A stretch of DNA of 64,000 nt, taken from assembly GCA_016699895.1 (NCBI GenBank), contig CP064991.1:372001-436000 (forward strand). Reading direction: 5' to 3'. Every line of letters begins with the position of its first letter. The stretch's first letter is position 1. Origin of the DNA: Candidatus Saccharibacteria bacterium (GTDB lineage: Bacteria > Patescibacteriota > Saccharimonadia > Saccharimonadales > Saccharimonadaceae). Of the stretch, positions 25,589-34,731 are shown piece after piece. A program made the position numbers and the translations under genes. The notes under the pieces were generated by a model. It was not told the DNA's origin. It searched no databases and saw nothing but the letters and a program-made list of their open reading frames with translations.

Positions 25589-26815
25589 GTGGATAAGTCA
25601 AGACATACCCCATCAAATTTTACTCACTGGCTAATGATCGTCAGCGCATTGATCGTAACGATTGCTGGCGTCAGCGCGATGATTTCTAGTTTCATTAATG
25701 GAGATCAGGCTACTGGATCGGAGCGTGTCGTAACTATTTATGATGACGGTGTGGAAAAAACCGTTATAACCAGATCATCAACCATCTCAGACGCGTTAAA
25801 GGATGCCGAGATATCTGTCGGTGATTACGATTCGATTGCTCCATCTGTAGATAACAAAATCGAAAATGCCTCACAGATCGTAGTGATACATCGCGCTCGC
25901 CCCATCATAGTGGTCGATGGACAGCGTGAGGTCAAAATTGTTACGGCGACACAGTCGGTGACTGACATCGCCAAAGCCGCCGGTGTGACCATATATGCCG
26001 AAGACACCGCTTCGATCGCTCCCGGTGACGACATACTGTCAGCTGGTGGTGCTAGCTTGACTATGCAGATCGCGCGGGCTAGGACGGTCAACCTCGAACT
26101 TTATGGTCAAACGATGACGATTCGGACACTGGCTCAAACAGTCGGTGAATTTCTAAAGGAAAAAGCTATCGTGATGGCTGATGGTGATAGTATTAATGTT
26201 GATCAGGATGATCCAATTACTGATCAAATGACGATTCGCATCTGGCGCGATGGTATCCAAACGATCACCACTACCGAGCAAATCAACTACACAACCAAAG
26301 TTATCAAGGATCAAGCGCTAAAATACGGCTACCGCGAAACCCAAACTACTGGCCAGAACGGACAGAGAACGGTCATTTATCAGATTGAAATCAAAGACGG
26401 TCAGGAAATTAGCCGATCAATCATTAGCCAGATCGTTAACGTCGCTCCGATCGAGCAAGTTGAAATCGTCGGCATGAAATCTGACCTAAACGTCCCAGCA
26501 CTGAGCGCTAGTCGCGGCGCGCAGATTTACCAAGTTGGATCGATCACGCGCAAGGAAACGTATTATGACTTGCCGATGAGCGGCGCGATGCAAGCTTGCG
26601 GTCAAAAAGGTTATTACGAAGTTCGATCGGATGGTGTCAAGGTCGACCGTGATGGCTACGTGATTGTTGCGGCTAATCTGAGTCGATATCCGCGGTGTAG
26701 CGAGGTCGATACCAGCGTCGGTCGTGGCAAAGTGTATGACACTGGCGGTTTTGCTGTCAACAGCCCGGAACAATATGATATCGCAACAGATTGGAGCAAC
26801 CGAAATGGCATCTAG
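25589..26815 (+). CDS. YabE-like protein: DUF348 repeats, G5 domain, 3D-like domain (408 aa)
   Basis: The first 300 residues closely parallel the preceding protein: transmembrane helix (about 12-32), three DUF348 units and G5 (with IQTITTTEQINY). The C-terminus instead resembles a 3D/double-psi barrel domain, with DRDGYVIVAANLSRYP, YDTGGF and a late YDIATDW supplying Asp residues. Such domains are predicted lytic transglycosylases or wall-binding modules. Tandem duplication followed by replacement of the C-terminal enzyme domain explains the pair. TAGAAT (25575-25580) lies 8 nt before the GTG. The 3' end overlaps ksgA by 11 nt. Confidence 0.85.
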   Translation: MDKSRHTPSNFTHWLMIVSALIVTIAGVSAMISSFINGDQATGSERVVTIYDDGVEKTVITRSSTISDALKDAEISVGDYDSIAPSVDNKIENASQIVVIHRARPIIVVDGQREVKIVTATQSVTDIAKAAGVTIYAEDTASIAPGDDILSAGGASLTMQIARARTVNLELYGQTMTIRTLAQTVGEFLKEKAIVMADGDSINVDQDDPITDQMTIRIWRDGIQTITTTEQINYTTKVIKDQALKYGYRETQTTGQNGQRTVIYQIEIKDGQEISRSIISQIVNVAPIEQVEIVGMKSDLNVPALSASRGAQIYQVGSITRKETYYDLPMSGAMQACGQKGYYEVRSDGVKVDRDGYVIVAANLSRYPRCSEVDTSVGRGKVYDTGGFAVNSPEQYDIATDWSNRNGI

Positions 26816-27596
26816 ACTCGACATTACCAACAAATCTCTCGGTCAACATTGGCTAACCGATCCGACGATTTTATCTCGGATCGCCGAGCCGGCGCACATA
26901 TCGAATCAGGACGTTGTGCTAGAGATTGGTCCAGGACTGGGTACCCTGACAAATGTTTTATGTGAACAGGCGAAATCGGTGATTGCAGTCGAGTTTGATC
27001 GTCATCTGGCTCAGGATCTGACTAAAAAACAAATTTCAAACCTCACGGTCTTGAACGAAGATTTTTTGCAGTTCGATCTAAACCAGTTGCCGATGGGCTA
27101 CAAAGTCGTGGCCAACATCCCCTATTACATTACCGCTAAAATCGTCCAGAAATTATTGACTGCCGGCAACAAGCCGGCTGTCGCGGTGTTGCTCGTACAA
27201 AAAGAAGTTGCCGAGCGTTTGGCGGCTGAACCTGGCGACATGTCGATCTTAGCCGTGAGCGCGCAAGTCTACGCCGAGGTTAGTTTGGGCGATGCTGTAC
27301 CCGCTGCGTTCTTTACGCCGCCGCCCAAAGTGGATTCACAAGTTGTGATTCTGAAAACTTTATCAAAACCTAGGTTTGCGGAATTTGACGAGCGAGCGTT
27401 CTTTCGAGCGGTAAAGGCAGGTTTTTCGGCTCGCCGCAAGAAATTACGCTCCAGCATTGCCGGTGGCTTAGGCGTGTCGAAACCTGCCGCCGAGGAGTTG
27501 TTAGCGAAATCCAATATCGACCCAAATCTCCGCGCTCAGGATTTGTCGCTCGCCGACTGGCAGAATTTAGCGAAAAACAGTATAATATCAGAGTGA
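26805..27596 (+). CDS. rsmA: 16S rRNA dimethyladenosine transferase (263 aa)
   Basis: RsmA/KsgA dimethylates the two adjacent adenosines near the 3' end of 16S rRNA. The SAM-binding motif EIGPGLGTL, the FDRH acidic loop and the catalytic NIPYYITAKI are present, and the C-terminal domain is of usual size. I start at MASRLDITNKSLGQHWLTD because SLGQHWL is the conserved N-terminus; the longer frame only overlaps the previous gene. Position next to YabE/RpfB-like genes and metG/tatD matches the order in Firmicutes and Actinobacteria. Confidence 0.95.
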   Translation: MASRLDITNKSLGQHWLTDPTILSRIAEPAHISNQDVVLEIGPGLGTLTNVLCEQAKSVIAVEFDRHLAQDLTKKQISNLTVLNEDFLQFDLNQLPMGYKVVANIPYYITAKIVQKLLTAGNKPAVAVLLVQKEVAERLAAEPGDMSILAVSAQVYAEVSLGDAVPAAFFTPPPKVDSQVVILKTLSKPRFAEFDERAFFRAVKAGFSARRKKLRSSIAGGLGVSKPAAEELLAKSNIDPNLRAQDLSLADWQNLAKNSIISE

Positions 27597-29053
27597 AAAA
27601 GTTTTATATAACGACCGCCATCCCCTATGCCAATGCCAAACCGCACATTGGTACTGCTATGGATTATCTCTACGGTGATATTTTATTACGTCACCAAACT
27701 ATGCAGGGTAACGATGCGTTATTATCAGTTGGGACTGACGAACATGGCACAAAGGTTGCCAAAAAAGCTGCGGATAATGGACAAACTCCGCAGGAATTTG
27801 TTGACGAGTTACAGCCACATTTTGAAACGATGCGCCAGAAACTAAATCTTGATTTTTCGCATATTCGAAATGTTAGGACGACTGACGAACAGCATGTCAG
27901 GAGGGTTCAGGATATTTGGCGACGGCTAGACGCGGCGGGATTGATTTATAAAAATACTTACGAGGGCTGGTACTGCGTTGGCTGCGAGAGATTTATCCCA
28001 GACAACGAAGCTCGCGCTATGAATTTCATCTGCGATGATCATCAGAAACCGCTCGAAAAACTGAGCGAAGATAACTATTATTTGGCGGTGTCAAAATATA
28101 CCGGTCAGATTCGGGACTTTATCAAAACGGCAGTTGTGCCAGAATTTCGTGGTCGTGAGCTGCTCGATCTGGTCAAAGATGGCGCCAAGGACGTTTCAAT
28201 TAGTCGCCCAGTTGACAAGCTAGAGTGGGGTATTCCGGTGCCGGGTGATGAATCTCAAGTCATGTATGTTTGGATTGATGCTTTGTCGAATTACCTAACG
28301 GTTATCGGCTATCCTGAAAACGATGAATATCAGGATTTTTGGCCAGCTGATATTGAGATTGTCGGCAAAGATATCGCGCGGTTTCATGCCATTATTTGGC
28401 CAGCGATGCTACTCGGTTTAGGATTAGAACTACCGAGCAAATTGATGATTCATGGCTTCGTCAACGTTGGCGGCGCAAAGATGAGCAAAAGTATCGGTAA
28501 CGTTGTGAGCCCGCTAGAGATTATCGACGAGTATGGCGTAGATGCTTTTCGCTATTATTTTGCACGTCACATTCCGACATTCGAAGACGGCGATTTCACC
28601 TGGGAAAAATTCGAGTCAGCCTATAACGGCGAACTAGCGAACGACCTCGGCAACCTGGTTAGCCGTGTAGCTAATATGGCAAAAAAATATATGAATGGCG
28701 ACCTTTCGGGTATTACAAATGCTGACTCGACACATACTACTTCTGAGAATCTAGACAATTTGCAACTGGCTGCCGCGATCGATAATGTTTGGCTACAGAT
28801 CCAACAAGCCAACAAGTTTGTTGATGACCAAAAGCCGTGGCAATTGGCTAAAATGGGCGAAACTGAACAACTAGCTGTTGTTATGTCGAAACTAGTGTCT
28901 GATATCCGAGCGATCGCCAGAGAACTATTGCCGTTTCTACCTGAGACTTCCACCAAAATTAATGAAATTTTTGGTGGTGATACTATACCCGACAATATTC
29001 CAATTCTGTTTCCTAAAAAGTATTTACATTCCGAAGAGCCGAGTCGAAAATAA
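27593..29053 (+). CDS. metG: Methionine--tRNA ligase (486 aa)
   Basis: The class I synthetase has AIPYANAKPHIGT (HIGH motif), a zinc-knuckle region with CVGCERF and ICDDH, and KMSKSIGN (about residue 297). The C-terminal tRNA-binding (Arc1p/CsaA-like) domain of longer MetRS forms is absent. TATAAT (27581-27586) sits within the end of rsmA, 6 nt before the GTG start. The start overlaps the rsmA stop by 4 nt, so a leaderless internal promoter and operon transcription may both be used. Confidence 0.96.
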   Translation: MKKFYITTAIPYANAKPHIGTAMDYLYGDILLRHQTMQGNDALLSVGTDEHGTKVAKKAADNGQTPQEFVDELQPHFETMRQKLNLDFSHIRNVRTTDEQHVRRVQDIWRRLDAAGLIYKNTYEGWYCVGCERFIPDNEARAMNFICDDHQKPLEKLSEDNYYLAVSKYTGQIRDFIKTAVVPEFRGRELLDLVKDGAKDVSISRPVDKLEWGIPVPGDESQVMYVWIDALSNYLTVIGYPENDEYQDFWPADIEIVGKDIARFHAIIWPAMLLGLGLELPSKLMIHGFVNVGGAKMSKSIGNVVSPLEIIDEYGVDAFRYYFARHIPTFEDGDFTWEKFESAYNGELANDLGNLVSRVANMAKKYMNGDLSGITNADSTHTTSENLDNLQLAAAIDNVWLQIQQANKFVDDQKPWQLAKMGETEQLAVVMSKLVSDIRAIARELLPFLPETSTKINEIFGGDTIPDNIPILFPKKYLHSEEPSRK

Positions 29054-29802
29054 TGCTGATTGATACGCATTGTCATATTCATGAAGACAACTATCCGCTC
29101 GACCGAGAGGCTGTCCTCGATGTAGCGCGAGCTAGTGGTGTTGATAAAATTTTGGTAGTTGGCACCGACATGAAAAGCTCACTGGCGGCGGTTGAGTTTG
29201 CAGCGACGCATGACAATGTTTGGTCGATACTAGGTGTTCATCCGCACGAAGCTAAATTTGGTATCGACGGACTAGAGAGTCTCCTAATCAAACCAAAGGT
29301 CGTTGGGGTTGGCGAGATCGGTCTCGATTACTTTTATAACCACAGTCCGCGCGAGACACAAATCGAAATGCTTAATCAACAGCTTGAACTGGCGTTGAAA
29401 TATGATTTGCCGATTAGCTTTCACGTCCGCGAAGCGTTTGACGATTTTTGGCCGATAATTGATAATTTCGCTGGGCGGGCGCGCGGGGTGGTCCATAGTT
29501 TTACTGACAGTATTCAGAATCTAGAGCAAGCCTTGAACCGGGATTTTATGATCGGGGTGAATGGTATCGCGACGTTTAACAAAGATCCAGGTCAGCACAA
29601 AATGTATCAGTCTATTCCGCTCGATCGAATGGTTTTAGAAACCGATGCTCCATTTCTATCTCCCGCTCCACATCGCGGTCAGCCGAATCAGCCATCCTTC
29701 GTAAAGGAAATCGCTGAGTTTTTAGCCGATTTGCATAAATCTGAATTTGACGAAGTCGCCTCGAAAACTACTGCCGCAGCGGAAAGGCTATTTGGTATAT
29801 AA
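29053..29802 (+). CDS. tatD: TatD-family metal-dependent DNase (249 aa)
   Basis: The TIM-barrel hydrolase starts with DTHCHIHED (two metal-binding His). It continues with GVHPHEA, VGVGEIGLDYF (metal-bridging Glu), ISFHVREA, VHSFTDS and LETDAPFLSP, all TatD signatures. The family acts on DNA 3' ends and possibly on tRNA. The ATG overlaps the metG stop by one base (TAATG), so translation is coupled. This metG-tatD order is common in Gram-positive bacteria. Confidence 0.95.
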   Translation: MLIDTHCHIHEDNYPLDREAVLDVARASGVDKILVVGTDMKSSLAAVEFAATHDNVWSILGVHPHEAKFGIDGLESLLIKPKVVGVGEIGLDYFYNHSPRETQIEMLNQQLELALKYDLPISFHVREAFDDFWPIIDNFAGRARGVVHSFTDSIQNLEQALNRDFMIGVNGIATFNKDPGQHKMYQSIPLDRMVLETDAPFLSPAPHRGQPNQPSFVKEIAEFLADLHKSEFDEVASKTTAAAERLFGI

Positions 29803-29809
29803 TAGACAG

Positions 29810-30958
29810 GTGATATATCTCGACTATGCTGCGGCAACGCCGCTGGATCCACGTGTTCTGAAGGCTCAGGAGCCGTATTTTACGGACCAGTTCTTCAATC
29901 CTAGCGCCAGTTACCTTGCTGCACAGCAGGTCAGAGCCGATTACGAGGCGGCACGTCATAGCCTAGCGCAGATTATTGGCGCTAGACCTGCTGAGGTAGT
30001 TATAACGGCGGGCGCAACAGAGTCGATCAATTTGGCCTTGAATGGAGTGAGTGGCAAAATTTTGACAACTGAAATTGAGCATGCGGCTGTATTGTCGCTG
30101 GCAAAGGCTAGAAACGGCGTAATTATTCCGGTCGATGCCAAAGGTCGGATCAATCTCAGCTTACTGGAATCATCTATTACTGACGAGATTGAACTGATCT
30201 CGATCGGCTACGCTAATAGTGAGATTGGCACAGTCCAATCAATCAAAGAAATTGCGAGTATAGTCGCTCGTATTCGGGAACGTCGCAAGTCTACTGGCAA
30301 TAATAGATCATTATTGTTACATACTGATGCTAGTCAAGCGGCAGGCTATTTGGATATCAATACCGCACGTCTCGGCGTTGATCTGATGACTCTGAACGCT
30401 GGCAAATGCTATGGTCCGAAACAAGTTGGGCTGCTATACGTGAAGGCTGGTATCCAGCTCAAACCACTTGTTTATGGCGGAGGTCAGGAGATGGGATTAC
30501 GGTCTGGTACGGAAAATGTGGCCGGAGCGATTGGTTTTGCACGCGCCCTGGAACTAGCCGAGAAAAAGCGAAAAGCTGAGACAATCAGATTATTGGAGCT
30601 GCGCGATGATCTAGAAAACTTTATTATGAATGAGTTCGAGGACGCGGTTATTAACGGTCATAAAAAACATCGATTGCCTAATATATTAAATTTTTCGATT
30701 CCAGAGCTCGATGGCGAGCGAGCAGTTTTTGCACTGGATCAGGCTGGTGTGATGGTCGCGACCGGATCGGCTTGTGCTGCCAACAAAGGTACGCGCAGTC
30801 ATGTGCTGACGGCGATTAGTTTAGCGCCCGAGGTGGCCGACGGCAGTTTGCGAATTAGCATGGGGCGACTGACGACCGAGTCTGAAATAGCCGAACTAAA
30901 ACCGATCCTAGCCGAAACTATCCGCGCTCAATTAAAATTCGGAGCGATACATGCTTAA
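29810..30958 (+). CDS. Cysteine desulfurase, NifS/IscS type (382 aa)
   Basis: The PLP enzyme takes sulfur from cysteine for tRNA thiolation and iron-sulfur proteins; mnmA two genes downstream is a likely acceptor. VIYLDYAAATPLDP is the family N-terminus, Lys199 in NAGKCYGPKQVG should bind PLP, and Cys322 in TGSACAANKG is the sulfur-carrying residue. The residue before the Lys is Gly where the family nearly always has His. TATAAT (29798-29803) lies 6 nt before the GTG start inside the tatD end, so the extension upstream of 29810 is unlikely. Confidence 0.92.
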   Translation: MIYLDYAAATPLDPRVLKAQEPYFTDQFFNPSASYLAAQQVRADYEAARHSLAQIIGARPAEVVITAGATESINLALNGVSGKILTTEIEHAAVLSLAKARNGVIIPVDAKGRINLSLLESSITDEIELISIGYANSEIGTVQSIKEIASIVARIRERRKSTGNNRSLLLHTDASQAAGYLDINTARLGVDLMTLNAGKCYGPKQVGLLYVKAGIQLKPLVYGGGQEMGLRSGTENVAGAIGFARALELAEKKRKAETIRLLELRDDLENFIMNEFEDAVINGHKKHRLPNILNFSIPELDGERAVFALDQAGVMVATGSACAANKGTRSHVLTAISLAPEVADGSLRISMGRLTTESEIAELKPILAETIRAQLKFGAIHA

Positions 30959-31547
30959 ATGGGTTATCGGTGGAGTGTTAGTTTTCGTTCTATTTATTAT
31001 GGCGATTTCGAGTTTCCTGAGTCCTAATGACCTGGCGCAGTGTGATTCTGTACCTAGCGGCGTTGATCGTTGCGCGGCGGCAGATGCTATCATAGCCGTG
31101 AGCGGCGGCGATACGGCAGCTCGCGCGAAATCGGCTATCGATTTATACAAAAAAGGTTGGGCTAAACTGATAATCTTTAGCGGAGCTGCGGCTGATCCGA
31201 ATTCGCCGTCTAATGCTGCGGTGATGAAACAAATAGCAATAAAGGATCATGTTCCAGAGTCGGCAATTTTGATCGAAGGAGAATCTAATACGACCAAAGA
31301 AAATGCCGAAAAGACGAGAATTTTATTAGCTAAATACAATATCAAAACTGCGATTATTACAACCAGTCCTTACCATGAGCGTCGAGCTCTCTGGGAGTTC
31401 AAGCGAGCGGCTCCACATATAGATTTTCGAACGAAACCAGCTGAGGACCATACGTGGGACTTGTGGTACCTAAAACCGACTGGTTGGTGGCGCGCGTTTA
31501 GCGAGCTAATCGGCATTAGTGTTCTCGTGGTACGGGGTGTGGTATGA
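30951..31547 (+). CDS. YdcF/SanA-like DUF218 membrane protein (198 aa)
   Basis: One N-terminal membrane helix (about 2-20) is followed by a DUF218 domain: IIAVSGGD, KLIIFSGAA, NTTKENAEKTR and IITTSPYHERRALWEFK fit the family pattern, in which the domain acts outside the cytoplasm. Members such as SanA, ElyC and YdcF affect envelope integrity; the reaction is unproven. The gene overlaps the desulfurase by 8 nt and mnmA by 4 nt, so all three are one operon. Confidence 0.85.
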   Translation: MLKWVIGGVLVFVLFIMAISSFLSPNDLAQCDSVPSGVDRCAAADAIIAVSGGDTAARAKSAIDLYKKGWAKLIIFSGAAADPNSPSNAAVMKQIAIKDHVPESAILIEGESNTTKENAEKTRILLAKYNIKTAIITTSPYHERRALWEFKRAAPHIDFRTKPAEDHTWDLWYLKPTGWWRAFSELIGISVLVVRGVV

Positions 31548-32656
31548 AAGTTTACGTCGGTATGAGTGGCGGCGTTGACTCGTCGCTGGCGGCGGCGCTT
31601 TTGGTAGAGCAAGGTTACGATGTTACGGGCGTTTATATGAAAAACTGGACGAGAGATCTACCTGGAATGCAATGTCCCTGGGCAGAAGACCTAGCTGATG
31701 CCAAACGCGTGGCGGTTCGACTCAATATCCCATTCAAAGTTTTCGATTTCCAGGACGAATATAAACATCTGGTGGTCGATTATATGATCCGCGAGTATTC
31801 GCTCGGTCGCACGCCTAATCCGGATATTATGTGTAATCAAGAGGTCAAGTTCAAGCTATTCCTCGATGCGGCGTTGGCTGACGGTGCAGATATGATCGCG
31901 ACTGGACACTATGCTAGGGCTCATGTTCAGGAGGGGCTCACCCATCCGCTCGGTTCTGAAATGAATTCAGAACTTTCGCCCCACCCCCTAAAGCTCGTGC
32001 GGAGCACTCGTCTCCTGCAGGCAAAAGATAAAAATAAAGATCAGACGTATTTTTTGTACAGAGTTAGTGAATCGGCACTGCAAAAAACGTTATTTCCGAT
32101 CGGGGATTTTGCTAGCAAAGCTGAAGTTCGGGCTGCTGCAGAAAAGCTTCAATTGACGACGGCCGCCAAACGCGATAGCCAGGGCATTTGTTTTGTGGGG
32201 TCAGTCGGTATCCGCGAGTTCTTATCTCAATTTGTTGAGACAGAGCCCGGTTCGATTATCGAGCGAGAAACTGGCAAGGTTCTCGGTCAACACGATGGGG
32301 CGATTTTCTACACTTTCGGTCAGCGCCACGGCCTCAATATCGGTGGAGGCTTACCGTACTATGTTGTCGGCAAAGATATGGATAAAAACGAAGTCTACGT
32401 CAGCACCAACCTTAACGACAGCCATTTTTGGATTCATGAAATCGCCCTAACCGACATCCACTGGATCAATCACCAGCCAGACATTGGCAAAACCTATCAG
32501 ATTCGAGTGCGACATCGCGCACCACTGGTCGATGCTGAATTGATCGACGCTAATACGGTAAAAATTGCCAAACCAGAACGAGCCATCGCGGCCGGACAGT
32601 CGATCGTTTTTTATGACGGCGACATGGTGCTGGGTGGTGGTATTGTGCGCGGTTAG
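31544..32656 (+). CDS. mnmA: tRNA-specific 2-thiouridylase (370 aa)
   Basis: MnmA puts sulfur on U34 of Lys, Glu and Gln tRNAs. MSGGVDSS is the PP-loop, Cys in DIMCNQEVKF and Cys in GICFVG are the two catalytic cysteines, and the C-terminal beta barrel is complete. There is a short insertion around residues 128-150 after GHYARAHV, longer than in typical enzymes. ATGA overlap with the preceding gene couples translation. Sulfur probably comes from the desulfurase in the same operon. Confidence 0.95.
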   Translation: MKVYVGMSGGVDSSLAAALLVEQGYDVTGVYMKNWTRDLPGMQCPWAEDLADAKRVAVRLNIPFKVFDFQDEYKHLVVDYMIREYSLGRTPNPDIMCNQEVKFKLFLDAALADGADMIATGHYARAHVQEGLTHPLGSEMNSELSPHPLKLVRSTRLLQAKDKNKDQTYFLYRVSESALQKTLFPIGDFASKAEVRAAAEKLQLTTAAKRDSQGICFVGSVGIREFLSQFVETEPGSIIERETGKVLGQHDGAIFYTFGQRHGLNIGGGLPYYVVGKDMDKNEVYVSTNLNDSHFWIHEIALTDIHWINHQPDIGKTYQIRVRHRAPLVDAELIDANTVKIAKPERAIAAGQSIVFYDGDMVLGGGIVRG

Positions 32657-32693
32657 TTTCTCTTTCCAGGTTATTCTGGTATAATTACCAGAT

Positions 32694-34655
32694 ATGAATG
32701 CTCAAGATATTCGTAATTCCTACATCAAATTTTTCGCTGACAAACAGCACGCTGTCATTTCGCGCGCGCCATTGGTGTTACAGGGTGATCCGACGACATT
32801 ATTTACCGGTAGCGGTATGCAGCCGATTATTCCGTATTTGCTCGGCGAACCGCACCCGAAAGGCAAGCGAATTGTTGATTCGCAGACTTGTTTGCGTGCG
32901 CAAGATATCGAGGATGTCGGCGATAATCGCCATACGACGTTTTTTGAGATGCTGGGCAACTGGAGCTTCGGTGATTATTTCAAGGCCGAGCAGATTGCCT
33001 GGATGTTTGAGTTTTTATCCGACGTTGTCGGACTCGATATGAGTCGTGTCTATGTGACGTGCTATATCGGTGACGAACGTTACGGTATACCCAGAGACAC
33101 CGAAGCCGCTGAGGTTTGGGCGAAACTATACGAAAGCAAAGAGTTATCGGCTGGTCAGGCGGATATCGGCTCAGAAGAAGCCGGCTATGCACGTGGCATG
33201 AAGGACGGTGAGCGGATCTTTTATTACGACGGTAGCAAAAACTGGTGGAGTCGCAACGGTTCGCCGGAAACCACACCTATCGGTGATCCGTGCGGGCCAG
33301 ACAGCGAAATGTTTTACGATTTCGGTACTATACACAACCCAGAATTTGGCGAACATTGCCATCCGAACTGCGACTGCGGCCGTTTCATGGAAATCGGCAA
33401 CAACGTTTTTATGGCCTATAAAAAAGTTGCGGAGGGTAAGTTCGAGGAGCTGGAACAAAAGAACGTTGATCACGGCTCCGGTCTCGAACGTATTGCGGCG
33501 GCGGCTATCGACAGTCCTGACGTGTTCAAAATTAGCTTGATCTGGCCAATTATCGAGAAGCTCGAAACCCTCAGCGGTAAGAAATACGAATCTCATACCG
33601 AAAGCATGCGTGTTATTGCCGACCACCTGCGTGCCGCAACTTTTTTGGCGGTTGACGGCTGCGTACCGAGTAACAAAGAGCAAGGCTACGTCATGCGCCG
33701 TTTGCTACGCCGTGCCATTCGCTATAGCTTCGACCTCGGTATCGAACAGAATTTTCTCGAGGGAGTCGTGCCAGTCATCGCCGATCTCTACATTAATGAT
33801 TTCCCAGAAGTCAAGGAACAGCGCGAGACCATTATTGCTGTGCTAGTGAAGGAAGAAAAGGCTTTTCGTCAGACACTGCGCAAGGGTATCCAGATGTTAC
33901 CACGACTAGCCGAAACGGTCGATGGTACTCGCGGACGAGTTACGCCGACCTCGGCGCCTGGTGTAATGTTGGGCGTACAGAACAGAGACAAGCAAATCAC
34001 TGGTCAAGCTCTATTTACTCTGTACGATACGTACGGTTTTCCGGTTGAATTATCTATAGAAGAAGCGTTCAAACAAGAGATTCGTGTGCCAGATGACTGG
34101 CGCGAGCAATTTGATGCCAAAATGGTCGAGCAACGCACGCGCAGCCAAACCGCTGCCAAAGGCACGTTCAAAGGCGGCCTCGAGGGACACGATGATATCC
34201 ACCTGAAATATCATACCGCGACTCATCTATTACAGTCGGCATTACGCGAACTATATGGCCCAGAGCTGCGTCAGCATGGTAGCAATATCACTGCCGATCG
34301 TCTGCGTTTTGACTTTAACCACGACGGTAAAATGTCGGCCGAGGATATCGCTAGGGCCGAGGAATTAGTGAACGGCTGGATTGCCGAGGATCTACCGGTT
34401 AGTTACAAAATGTACCCGACGCGTGTTGCGCTCGACATGGGTGCCATCGGCCCCTTCGGCGAGCGTTACGGTGACGAAGTCAAAGTCTACCAAATGGGCG
34501 AGGGTGATCATATCGCCAGCCTCGAAATCTGTGGCGGCCCGCATGTTAATCACACTGGCCAATTAGCTGAAGGTGGCAAACGCTTCAAAATCACCAAAGA
34601 AGAATCTAGTAGCGCTGGCATCCGTCGCATCAAAGCTGCTCTCGTCTCAGTTTAG
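32694..34655 (+). CDS. alaS: Alanine--tRNA ligase, short form (653 aa)
   Basis: The class II catalytic domain fills the N-terminal half (SGMQPIIPYLLGEPHPKG, HTTFFEMLGNWSFGDYFK). The editing domain has its metal ligands in HTATH (507-511) and CGGPHVNH (about 613), and ends with SSSAGIRRIKA. The protein stops there. The DHHA1/C-Ala region, about 170-200 residues in the 876-residue E. coli enzyme, is missing, so it is probably a monomer. TATAAT (32680-32685) lies 8 nt before the ATG: leaderless. Confidence 0.95.
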   Translation: MNAQDIRNSYIKFFADKQHAVISRAPLVLQGDPTTLFTGSGMQPIIPYLLGEPHPKGKRIVDSQTCLRAQDIEDVGDNRHTTFFEMLGNWSFGDYFKAEQIAWMFEFLSDVVGLDMSRVYVTCYIGDERYGIPRDTEAAEVWAKLYESKELSAGQADIGSEEAGYARGMKDGERIFYYDGSKNWWSRNGSPETTPIGDPCGPDSEMFYDFGTIHNPEFGEHCHPNCDCGRFMEIGNNVFMAYKKVAEGKFEELEQKNVDHGSGLERIAAAAIDSPDVFKISLIWPIIEKLETLSGKKYESHTESMRVIADHLRAATFLAVDGCVPSNKEQGYVMRRLLRRAIRYSFDLGIEQNFLEGVVPVIADLYINDFPEVKEQRETIIAVLVKEEKAFRQTLRKGIQMLPRLAETVDGTRGRVTPTSAPGVMLGVQNRDKQITGQALFTLYDTYGFPVELSIEEAFKQEIRVPDDWREQFDAKMVEQRTRSQTAAKGTFKGGLEGHDDIHLKYHTATHLLQSALRELYGPELRQHGSNITADRLRFDFNHDGKMSAEDIARAEELVNGWIAEDLPVSYKMYPTRVALDMGAIGPFGERYGDEVKVYQMGEGDHIASLEICGGPHVNHTGQLAEGGKRFKITKEESSSAGIRRIKAALVSV

Positions 34656-34731
34656 AATAATAGTACCACACCATATTTTTAGGATAGAACAACGTTTTCA
34701 CTTTGAGTATAAACTGGTATAATGCTAACGT

